A DNA stretch of 12,901 bases. Source: a candidate division NPL-UPA2 bacterium (GTDB taxonomy: Bacteria; Bacillota; UBA994). The stretch spans positions 1-12,901 of the forward strand of contig QLUB01000047.1 in assembly GCA_018725205.1 (NCBI GenBank), read 5' to 3'. Numbering within the stretch: position 1 is the stretch's first letter; the number at the start of each line of letters is the position of its first letter. The position numbers were made by a program, and so were the translations under genes. The notes beneath the pieces are model-generated. The model ran no database searches, was not told where the DNA came from, and saw nothing but the letters and a program-made list of their open reading frames with translations. Below, in pieces: positions 1 through 5,537 of the stretch.

Positions 1-287
1 CCCAGCCGCCTAACGTAATGCCCAATGGCTATCTGCTCTGCACATACGCCCACGACTAGCGCTAGCACCATGTACCCACGGGCACCTGCAGAACTAGCCA
101 AAAGGTACTGAAAGCCCGCCAAAGCCCAAGCCCCCCAAAAGAGAAGGTCAAGCACCGCTGACAAGTACTTCCCGGGACTCAGCATGACAGAAACTATCCT
201 GTAGAGATCGATGGTCACGCCGAGGATGACCCCTAGCGTAAGGATTTCCGCGAGGCGAGCGACTTGTTCCTCTACGAGAAAATCCGT
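1..287 (-). CDS. yabQ: YabQ spore cortex membrane protein (partial, start unclear)
   Basis: Unlabelled open frame running off the left edge. Reading the minus strand from about 275, the frame gives a hydrophobic segment ending in the motif GVILGVTIDLYRI, then further membrane-like stretches (LDLLFWGAWALAGF, MVLALVVGVC). The glycine-rich helix followed by DLYR is the hallmark of the YabQ family, integral membrane proteins needed for spore cortex formation. It directly follows yabP, its usual partner, and overlaps its 3' end. The frame opens after a TGA at 288-290; the first codons are ACG (285-287), GAT, TTT, CTC. There is no ATG, GTG or TTG until a GTG at 216-218, which would cut away the first membrane helix. 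A G-rich Shine-Dalgarno-like tract lies about 5 bases before the ACG, so I mark 287 as the probable start. Family assignment is fairly sure; the start is not. The 3' end and the expected next gene divIC lie outside the window. Confidence 0.72.
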
Positions 288-556
288 TCAAGCCACCCCC
301 GCCCCTTGCCCTTACCAGCCCGAAGGCGGTCATCGAGATAGTCGACGCTTCTTACAGCGCCGTCTACCACCATGCGCCCTTGGTCGACGCTGATTTCTTT
401 AATGTGCAGATCCTCGCCGCGGATGGCCATCATCCCGAGATCCGTCTCAACTACGATCTCTTCCTCATCAAACTTCTCTACATGCACGACGCCCTCGACT
501 ACAGCTTGCTCGCGGTTGGTGATCATCACACGATGATTGTAGGTCTCCTCTGCCAT
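272..556 (-). CDS. yabP: YabP sporulation protein
   Basis: A 94-residue soluble protein of the YabP/YqfC family, small proteins of the mother cell needed for spore cortex assembly in B. subtilis. The family pattern is clear: an N-terminal NHRVMITNREQ segment (residues 7-17), the acidic KFDEEEIVVETDLG stretch (28-41), and the signature IRGEDLHIKEI (45-55), followed by a beta-rich region and a basic, low-complexity tail (KGKGRG, about 82-87). The ATG at 554-556 has a strong Shine-Dalgarno AAGGAGGGG about 5-8 bases upstream. yabQ starts within or at its end, which suggests translational coupling. The upstream gene is a SpoIID-like lipoprotein 76 bases away; that gap contains repeats able to form alternative hairpins. 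I see no convincing sporulation promoter directly upstream, so it may be read with rqcP and the SpoIID-like gene. Confidence 0.93.
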   Translation of the reverse strand: MAEETYNHRVMITNREQAVVEGVVHVEKFDEEEIVVETDLGMMAIRGEDLHIKEISVDQGRMVVDGAVRSVDYLDDRLRAGKGKGRGWLERIFS

Positions 557-567
557 AATTCTCCCCT

Positions 568-612
568 CCTTGCTCCCTTGCCTCTCATGTATATTCGCGC
601 AAGGGATGAGAG
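568..612 (-). other. Alternative-pairing repeats in yabP leader
   Basis: On the minus strand, CTCTCAT (606-612) is followed at once by CCCTTGC (599-605). After a 10-base spacer come their exact complements in the same order, ATGAGAG (582-588) and then GCAAGGG (575-581). A second GCAAGG (568-573) forms part of the yabP Shine-Dalgarno. The order A-B-A'-B' means the two hairpins compete, and CCTTGC could also pair with the Shine-Dalgarno copy. Seen directly in sequence; a regulatory role is inference. Confidence 0.4.
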
Positions 613-632
613 ATAACCGGCTACTCCCAGAT

Positions 633-1592
633 TTACGTCATTTCAGCTTTCGGGAAGTAATGCTTGACGATGGCAGAGTGGGCATCCCCGCGTTCAGCGC
701 GGGCTTTAGTCCCCCACTGGCACAATCCCACACCGTGACCATAGCCGCTACCGCGAAAGGTAATGCGGTCGCCCGCTACGGTTACTTCCTGCCACTTGGT
801 AGAGCGCAATCTAGTGCTGCCAATGGCGATACGAAACGCGGGCGCGGAGATTTGCGCCCGCCCAATGCGCAGCGTTACTGCCCGACCGGCGCGGTCCTTC
901 TTCACGACCTTTATTTCAGCAAAGTCCCCTGGCGTCTGCCCAATCTGTCGGAGTGCCTGCACTACCTCCGCGCGCGTAAAAGTCACCGTAAACGTGCGTT
1001 CTTCGGCGGGGGTAATCTCTGGGCAGATATCGGTTACCGGGGTAATGAAAGGCGTAGGGAACTCGCGAAAGGCCAGACCATCGGCGGCAGTGCTGGTATG
1101 CCCGTCGCAGTAAGCGTGAAACCAAGTGCGCACGAACTCGCCGCGATAGCTAAGTATCCTGCCGCGGGTCATTTGGATGGCCTGCCGCACGTTGTCGTTA
1201 ATTCGCTCTGCATTATACGCTTGAAACTCCTCGATATCGGTAGAGGCATGCGCATTGCGTTTGGGCACGCCGCCTTGCCGCGCAATCTTATCCAAGGTAA
1301 ATGTCCTCGCCACAATGGCTTGCGCGGCCAACGCTTCGATGTGCCAAGTCGGCTCCATCTCCGCCGCGACTACACCCAACAAATACTCTTCGAAGGCCAT
1401 GCTAACAATTTGCCCCGTTGTGTGCATATACACCCGAATGGTAGGCTCTTTATGGTCCTCTGCGCGGATGGCCTCAGGTATCCTAGGTACTCCTTCTTGG
1501 CGGCGCAGCATAGGGCAGGCAGTTAGAGCGAGTGTCGTCATAACCGCCAATGCAAGCAGCGCCAGCAGCGGTTTCCTAGTGTGAATCAACAA
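633..1592 (-). CDS. SpoIID/LytB-domain lipoprotein
   Basis: A 319-residue SpoIID/LytB-domain protein. SpoIID is the lytic transglycosylase that works with SpoIIP to thin septal peptidoglycan during engulfment. The N-terminus is a signal peptide with a lipobox (LTAC, Cys26), so the mature protein is probably a lipoprotein on the outer face of the membrane rather than a helix-anchored one. The domain signature FEEYLLGVVAAEMEPTW covers residues 68-84, with the likely catalytic Glu78 in AAEM. Then come AAQAIVARTF (89-98), FHAYCDGHTS (159-168, with His159, Cys162 and His165 as candidate metal ligands) and the C-terminal GYGHGVGLCQWG (283-294). The start is TTG (a second TTG follows directly) with Shine-Dalgarno AAGGAGGGG 5-8 bases upstream. 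It lies between rqcP and yabP, where B. subtilis has no gene. It may be the engulfment SpoIID itself or a paralogue acting on cortex; the sequence alone cannot decide. Confidence 0.88.
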   Translation of the reverse strand: MLIHTRKPLLALLALAVMTTLALTACPMLRRQEGVPRIPEAIRAEDHKEPTIRVYMHTTGQIVSMAFEEYLLGVVAAEMEPTWHIEALAAQAIVARTFTLDKIARQGGVPKRNAHASTDIEEFQAYNAERINDNVRQAIQMTRGRILSYRGEFVRTWFHAYCDGHTSTAADGLAFREFPTPFITPVTDICPEITPAEERTFTVTFTRAEVVQALRQIGQTPGDFAEIKVVKKDRAGRAVTLRIGRAQISAPAFRIAIGSTRLRSTKWQEVTVAGDRITFRGSGYGHGVGLCQWGTKARAERGDAHSAIVKHYFPKAEMT

Positions 1593-1647
1593 AGTCCCCT
1601 CCTTGCGTTCACCCTTAGTATCCGCAGGGAGGCCGTCTGAAACTCGC

Positions 1648-1905
1648 CTAAAGCACCTTTACTTCTTCGATAATCTCATACATCAGAGAGGCGTCGGCTT
1701 TACGCGTGGAGTCGAGAATACTTAAGACGCGCGCCTTAACTACGCGGCTGCCAAAATGCAGCGTGATGATGTCCCCGACTTTAAGGACATGCGCGGGCTT
1801 GGCTACGCGGCCGTTGACCTCGATTTTGCCTGCCTCACTTACGTCCTTGGCCAAAGTCCGTCGCTTAATTAGGCGAGAAACCTTGAGGTATTTGTCTAGT
1901 CTCAT
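1648..1905 (-). CDS. rqcP: RqcP, S4-domain ribosome quality control factor
   Basis: An 85-residue S4 RNA-binding protein of the YabO/Hsp15 group, now named RqcP. In B. subtilis RqcP binds stalled 50S subunits carrying peptidyl-tRNA and, with RqcH, helps add C-terminal alanine tails that mark the chain for degradation. The S4 fold occupies residues 1 to about 50: MRLDKYLKVSRLIKRR at the start, then AKDVSEAGKIEVNGRVAKPA and KVGDIITLHF. The C-terminal tail is beta-rich and acidic (EIIEEVKVL). The start is ATG at 1903-1905 with AAGGAG about 13 bases upstream, a longer spacing than for its neighbours. It follows hup by 59 bases, a gap that contains a perfect hairpin. Presence between mazG/hup and yabP matches the yabN-yabO-yabP order of Bacillus. 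Confidence 0.95.
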   Translation of the reverse strand: MRLDKYLKVSRLIKRRTLAKDVSEAGKIEVNGRVAKPAHVLKVGDIITLHFGSRVVKARVLSILDSTRKADASLMYEIIEEVKVL

Positions 1906-1931
1906 GTAGTACTAAGCACTCCTTAAATACA

Positions 1932-1957
1932 GTGCAGGTTCGCGTACGAACCTGCAC
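1932..1957 (-). terminator. Perfect hairpin between hup and rqcP
   Basis: An 11-base-pair perfect inverted repeat, GTGCAGGTTCG and CGAACCTGCAC, with a 4-base loop. It lies 7 bases after the hup stop codon and directly before the rqcP Shine-Dalgarno. On the minus strand it is followed by TGTATTTAAGG, a weak U-tract, so it could be a partial terminator (attenuator), an mRNA 3'-end stabiliser for the HU message, or a processing site. The structure is certain; the function is inferred. Confidence 0.5.
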
Positions 1958-1964
1958 ATTCGCT

Positions 1965-2240
1965 CTATTTGTCAACTGCTTCCTTAAGAGTCTTAAAAGG
2001 CTTAAAACTAGGAACTTTACTTGCCGGAACTATGAGTTCTTCTTGTGTTTTGGGGTTACGCCCCTTGCGCTCGGCGCGGTGCTTGACGTCGAAGGTGCCA
2101 AACTCGGAGATAGCTACTTTGTCGCCTGCTACCAGTGCTTCGCTCATGCTGTCAAAGACCGCGCTTACTACAACCTCGATGTCCTTTTTGGTGAAGTCTG
2201 TGCGTTGTTTTACTGCGTCGATGAGTTGGGACTTATTCAT
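1965..2240 (-). CDS. hup: HU family DNA-binding protein
   Basis: A 91-residue HU histone-like protein that bends and compacts DNA as a dimer in the nucleoid. It begins MNKSQLIDAV, carries the dimer core (SEALVAGDKVAISEFGTF, about 33-50), and has the DNA-intercalating arm with the conserved GRNPKT at 60-65, Pro63 being the wedge residue. It ends KTLKEAVDK, the normal family C-terminus. I place the start at ATG 2238-2240, because Shine-Dalgarno GGGAGG is 9 bases upstream and homologues begin here. A TTG two codons earlier is only 3 bases from the site. It lies downstream of mazG (86-base gap) and upstream of rqcP; HU next to mazG is common in clostridia but not in B. subtilis. A hairpin overlaps its Shine-Dalgarno, which could tune translation of this normally abundant protein. 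Confidence 0.96.
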   Translation of the reverse strand: MNKSQLIDAVKQRTDFTKKDIEVVVSAVFDSMSEALVAGDKVAISEFGTFDVKHRAERKGRNPKTQEELIVPASKVPSFKPFKTLKEAVDK

Positions 2241-2252
2241 TGCCAACTTCCT

Positions 2253-2278
2253 CCCTTAAGAAAAATTCGTGTTAAGGG
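2253..2278 (-). promoter_or_regulatory. Hairpin overlapping the hup Shine-Dalgarno
   Basis: On the minus strand CCCTTAA (2272-2278) and TTAAGGG (2253-2259) form a perfect 7-base-pair stem with a 12-base A/T-rich loop. The 3' arm supplies the GGG of the hup ribosome binding site (GGGAGG), so folding would partly hide it. The repeat is seen directly; control of HU translation is inference. Confidence 0.4.
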
Positions 2279-2326
2279 TAGTTCTGTAGCCTGCTACGTT
2301 TCTCCTGCTTTTGCCGCAAGGTTTTT

Positions 2327-3772
2327 TTAGAATCCTCTGCGCTTGACCTCATCCCATAGCTTGTCCAATTTTTCCAGCCCGCATGCCCTAGGGTCCATTC
2401 CCTTTACCTGTGCCAGACGCATAACTTCGTCAAACCTACGCTTAAAACGGAGAGACGCTTCTCTTAACGCCGTCTCCGGGTCAACTTTAAGGAAGCGGCT
2501 GACGTTAACCAAGGAGAACAACACGTCCCCCATTTCGCTTACTACCTCCGCCTGTTCCTTACTTGCCACCGCAGCCTCTAGCTCGCCAATTTCTTCACTA
2601 AGCTTCCCCCATGCACCCTCGACCGTCGGCCAGTCAAACCCAACCTGTTCGGCCTTCTGCTGCAACTTGTAAGCTTGCGCTAACGCGGGTAGCCCTTTGG
2701 GAATGCCGTCGAGCAGCCCTGCTGGCGTTGACGCAGCTCTTTCGCTCTGTTTAATGCGCTGCCAGTTCGAGAGCACCTCATCGGCGCCGCTTACCTGTAC
2801 ATCGCCGAAAACGTGGGGGTGACGCCGAATGAGTTTGCGGGAGATGGACCGAATGCAGTCCACTAGGTCAAAGCGATGTTCGCGGCTGGCTAGATGTGCG
2901 TGAAAGACTACCTGTAACAGGAGGTCGCCCAGTTCTTCGGTCAACTCCTCCGAGTCGCCGTCTTCAATCGCCTCAAGCACCTCATAGGTCTCTTCAATCA
3001 GAAAGGGGCGCAAGCTCAGGTGGGTTTGTTCACGGTCCCACGGACAGCCGTGCTCCCCTTGCAAAACATCCAACAGGCTCAAGAAGGCTTCCATGGCAGT
3101 GCCAAGGTGATGGGCCTCCCGGCAGGGAGGTATGTAGATGGTGTCTTCGTGCGTGAACTCCCTGTGGTCAAGTTCGGCGAGAGAAACGTCTCGTCTTGAC
3201 GCACTTGTTTGGCCCGCGGCCCGCACAATGGACACTGCGTGCTCCGGCGGATAAACCAGAAGCAGCTTGAGCTTAAGGTCGCTCGCAGTCAGCCTGCTTG
3301 AAACTTGCGTAAGCAAGAGCCCCCACTGAGGATTGACAGGGAGACTTTCCACAAGGGCATCTTGGACAATGATGCCGCGAGTGGGGTCAAGCTCCAGTTC
3401 GCCGCATACTGCCTCTAAGCTACTTACTGCGGGGAGGATGCCTATAGCTCTGCCCCGTTCCTTTGCTCTCTGCCTTAAGAGCGGCACGGTGGCCTCCGCC
3501 ACAAACGGGCTCCCCGGTACGGCGTAAACCACTTCGCCGGGCAAGGCTAACACGGCGTCCGCTATCCGCTGATAAACCGCAGCAAACTCATTCTCGGCCG
3601 CATATAGAACGTCAAAGGTCGAAAAGTTCACCCCTGCCTCGCGTAGTGCCGCCACAGCCGGATGTCGACCTGTGCGCAAAACAACCGTAACATTTGGGTT
3701 AGTTAGTAGCTCCCAAGCTCCGCGACCTATAAGACCGGGGTCACCCGGTCCTAGACCTACCACATTAATCAC
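2327..3772 (-). CDS. mazG: YabN-type MazG: tetrapyrrole methylase-like / NTP pyrophosphohydrolase fusion
   Basis: A 481-residue fusion of the YabN type. Residues 1 to about 220 form a tetrapyrrole (corrin/porphyrin) methylase-like fold: GLGPGDPGLI at 6-15, then YAVPGSPFVAEATVPLL (83-99). The rest holds two tandem MazG domains. The first begins HGCPWDREQTH (241-251), with metal-binding EE...E at 260-264 and EELGD at 279-283. The second has SEEIGELEAA (392-401) and EMGD at 413-416. MazG hydrolyses (d)NTPs to NMPs and pyrophosphate, cleaning oxidised or surplus nucleotides; the role of the methylase-like part is unclear. The start is GTG with AAGGTG five bases upstream. An extended -10 promoter lies about 50 bases upstream, just past the spoVT terminator, so it probably heads a mazG-hup-rqcP unit. 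yabM, which separates spoVT and mazG in B. subtilis, is missing. Confidence 0.96.
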   Translation of the reverse strand: MINVVGLGPGDPGLIGRGAWELLTNPNVTVVLRTGRHPAVAALREAGVNFSTFDVLYAAENEFAAVYQRIADAVLALPGEVVYAVPGSPFVAEATVPLLRQRAKERGRAIGILPAVSSLEAVCGELELDPTRGIIVQDALVESLPVNPQWGLLLTQVSSRLTASDLKLKLLLVYPPEHAVSIVRAAGQTSASRRDVSLAELDHREFTHEDTIYIPPCREAHHLGTAMEAFLSLLDVLQGEHGCPWDREQTHLSLRPFLIEETYEVLEAIEDGDSEELTEELGDLLLQVVFHAHLASREHRFDLVDCIRSISRKLIRRHPHVFGDVQVSGADEVLSNWQRIKQSERAASTPAGLLDGIPKGLPALAQAYKLQQKAEQVGFDWPTVEGAWGKLSEEIGELEAAVASKEQAEVVSEMGDVLFSLVNVSRFLKVDPETALREASLRFKRRFDEVMRLAQVKGMDPRACGLEKLDKLWDEVKRRGF

Positions 3773-3828
3773 ACTGCACCTTCTTCATAAGCCAACTGAC
3801 AGCCGCCTGCGTGCGCATCTGCGAGACA

Positions 3829-3857
3829 AGTATAGCATACGCAGCCAAACAAAAGAG
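3829..3857 (-). promoter_or_regulatory. Probable sigma-A extended -10 promoter of mazG
   Basis: Minus strand TGCTATACT (3829-3837) is an extended -10 (TG-N-TATACT, 5 of 6 to consensus). The region 17 bases upstream (CTCTTT) is a poor -35, usual for extended -10 promoters. It starts immediately downstream of the spoVT terminator and leaves a leader of about 50 bases before the mazG GTG. Confidence 0.45.
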
Positions 3858-3888
3858 GGAGCACTGCGTAGTGTTTGCAGTACCCCCC
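3843..3888 (-). terminator. Intrinsic terminator of spoVT
   Basis: Minus strand: GGGGGGTACTGC (3877-3888) pairs with GCAGTGCTCCCT (3856-3867), a 12-base-pair stem with three G-U pairs and a 9-base loop, followed by the T-rich tail CTTTTGTTTGG. It lies 14 bases after the spoVT stop codon. This is the best intrinsic terminator in the window and should separate spoVT from mazG. Confidence 0.75.
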
Positions 3889-3902
3889 TAGCTGAGAGCC
3901 TC

Positions 3903-4463
3903 TTAGTCCTGCATTTGTTTGGCGAGGAATCCGGCGGCAGTATTTACCAACTTGGTTTCCATTTCGCTCATGCTCATCCTAGGTTCCTTCGAACAAAGCA
4001 CCACTGTCCCCAAGGGGTGTCCATCTGCAATAATCGGGGCAATCACCTGCGCGGTTAAGCGACAGTCTCCATCGGGGTGAGCTATAGCGCAACTAGCACA
4101 CGTGCTCCCCGGCTCAGCGTTTAGTACAATGCCACGTCTGTCTTCCATGGACTGTTCGCCTAGGTTGCCCACGGGCTGGTTAAGGAATTCCTTCTTGGGC
4201 GCACCAGACACCGCAATTACTGTGTCGCGGTCGGTAATAATAGCGATGTGTCCCGTGGATTCATAGAGCGAGTCTGCGTACTCCTTAGCAAATTCTCCTA
4301 GTTCTCCGATGGGAGAATACTTTTTGAGAATTATCTCCCCATCGCGGTCCACGTATATCTCCAAAGGATCGCCTTCTCTGATGCGCAGAGTACGCCGGAT
4401 CTCCTTAGGTATAACAACGCGACCGAGGTCATCAATGCGTCGCACGATACCAGTGGCCTTCAA
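3903..4463 (-). CDS. spoVT: SpoVT stage V sporulation regulator
   Basis: A 186-residue transcription regulator of the forespore, which in B. subtilis tunes sigma-G genes up or down. The N-terminal AbrB-type swapped-hairpin DNA-binding domain (KATGIVRRIDDLGRVVIPKE, residues 2-21, continuing to about 50) is nearly identical to B. subtilis. Residues 56 to about 182 form a GAF-like domain of unknown ligand (GHIAIITDRD, 71-80; QVIAPIIADGHPLGTVVL, 139-156) and a C-terminal FLAKQMQD. The TTG at 4461-4463 is chosen as start, with GGGAGG 7 bases upstream, because the family begins MKATGIVRR. A longer frame to 4493 would include the Shine-Dalgarno. Odd point: the GAF part carries Cys122, Cys125, Cys134 and Cys157, as CxxC-x8-C, which I do not recall from the B. 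subtilis protein. A sigma-G-like promoter precedes it and a terminator follows, so it can be expressed alone. Confidence 0.97.
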   Translation of the reverse strand: MKATGIVRRIDDLGRVVIPKEIRRTLRIREGDPLEIYVDRDGEIILKKYSPIGELGEFAKEYADSLYESTGHIAIITDRDTVIAVSGAPKKEFLNQPVGNLGEQSMEDRRGIVLNAEPGSTCASCAIAHPDGDCRLTAQVIAPIIADGHPLGTVVLCSKEPRMSMSEMETKLVNTAAGFLAKQMQD

Positions 4464-4503
4464 AGCACAACCTCCCTCCCTTGCTGACTGCACAGCCCAT
4501 GCC

Positions 4504-4533
4504 TATTATTTGGCACACTAGTGGCTTTTATGC
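4504..4533 (-). promoter_or_regulatory. Sigma-G-like promoter of spoVT
   Basis: Minus strand GCATA (4529-4533), an 18-base spacer, then AATAATA (4504-4510). The B. subtilis sigma-G consensus as I know it is GHATR-N18-CATNHTA; this site matches the -35 fully, the spacing exactly and 6 of 7 positions of the -10. Transcription would begin near 4497, about 34 bases before the TTG. spoVT is a known sigma-G target in B. subtilis. Confidence 0.6.
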
Positions 4534-4540
4534 GAGCCTC

Positions 4541-5503
4541 TTAGTGGCTGAAAATAAAGATACGGTAGCGACGCCTAAGCTCCGCGAGATAGGTGTCCCA
4601 CAAATCTGCTTCTCGCCCTTCCCTGAGGCGCTCGCGGACAAGCTCCTGCACTTCGGCAAAGGTGCGCTCCCGCAGCGGTTGTTTACCCTCGAGTCTAATG
4701 ATGTGGTAGCCTTGCGCCGTTTTGACAACCTCGCTGATATCGTTCACCCTCGCCAAAGCCCATGCCGCCGCTTCAAAGGCTTCCGGAAACTCACCCCTGC
4801 GGCGCCAATTGAGGTCGCCGCCGAGTTCGGCGGACACTATATCGCGTGAGAACTTGCGCGCAACTGCCGCAAAGTCTTCTCCCGCCCGAAGGCTTCGCAG
4901 CAGCCCCGTTGCCTCTCTTTCCTCCGCCACAAGCACATGCCGTAAGCGAATCATTTCCGGCAAGTTGAAGGCTTGTCGATTGGCCTCAAAATAGGCCCGC
5001 GCGTCAGCTTCGCTGACAGTGATGCCTTCGGAGAGCTGGCTGCGCAAGCGATAGATAAGGAGCGAATCTGCGACGTACTCGTCAAAATCGGCGACAGCAA
5101 GACCCAAAGTGGCAAGCGCTTCCTCAAACGCTTTCGCGTCATCGGTAAAATACTGCTGCACTACCCACTCCCGTACGGCATTCACGTGGGCCGTGCGCTC
5201 TTCTGCTGTTACCGCCACGCCGCGGGCGACAGCTTCGCGCAGGAGAAACCTCTCCACGATTAGCTGTTCGAGAATGCTACGCGCGCTGCTCTCTGCATAG
5301 GCCTTATCCGTAGCCAGCGTACCCCGCGTATGCAGGTCATAGGCGAATTGCACGTGGTTAAGCCGTTCATCTAGCTCCCGGCGCGAGATAAAGCCGTCGG
5401 CGTAGGCGACATAGAAACGGCTAATGACAACCACCACCAAGAGCCCGAGCAAGCCGAGGACCCCAGCTGCGATCATCCACTTCCTCACTCTGATGATCCC
5501 CAA
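4541..5503 (-). CDS. Membrane-anchored PpiC/parvulin peptidyl-prolyl isomerase (SurA/PrsA-like)
   Basis: A 320-residue extracytoplasmic foldase. An N-terminal membrane helix (about residues 9-30, AAGVLGLLGLLVVVVI) follows basic residues and anchors the protein; no lipobox cysteine is present, unlike Bacillus PrsA. A SurA-like helical region follows (about 70-165, including SARSILEQLIVERFLLREA). The parvulin domain spans about 183-273: RLRHVLV at 186-192, LGGDLNWRRRGEFPEAFE at 227-244 and TAQGYHIIRLEGK at 262-274. It should catalyse cis-trans isomerisation of prolyl bonds in exported proteins. The start is TTG with GGAGG 7 bases upstream. It follows mfd by 34 bases and probably shares its transcript. 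A PpiC-type gene between mfd and spoVT is common in clostridia and absent at this place in B. subtilis. The substrate is unknown; spore-envelope or general secreted proteins are both possible. Confidence 0.9.
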   Translation of the reverse strand: MGIIRVRKWMIAAGVLGLLGLLVVVVISRFYVAYADGFISRRELDERLNHVQFAYDLHTRGTLATDKAYAESSARSILEQLIVERFLLREAVARGVAVTAEERTAHVNAVREWVVQQYFTDDAKAFEEALATLGLAVADFDEYVADSLLIYRLRSQLSEGITVSEADARAYFEANRQAFNLPEMIRLRHVLVAEEREATGLLRSLRAGEDFAAVARKFSRDIVSAELGGDLNWRRRGEFPEAFEAAAWALARVNDISEVVKTAQGYHIIRLEGKQPLRERTFAEVQELVRERLREGREADLWDTYLAELRRRYRIFIFSH

Positions 5504-5537
5504 TGTGCCACCTCCGTCCCTTCTTAGGATTTCCGCA

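Noticed and set aside
575..612. True H-type pseudoknot in the yabP leader
   Set aside because: The A-B-A'-B' order suggests one, but both crossing loops would have zero length, which is sterically implausible; competing hairpins are more likely.
586..616. Possible sigma-E promoter before yabP (TATACATG)
   Set aside because: The -10 matches sigma-E at only about 5 of 8 positions and nothing like a -35 lies 14 bases upstream.
570..1526. Long plus-strand open frame opposite the SpoIID-like gene
   Set aside because: Antisense shadow: no recognisable domain, no good ribosome site, while the minus strand encodes a clear SpoIID protein with all motifs.
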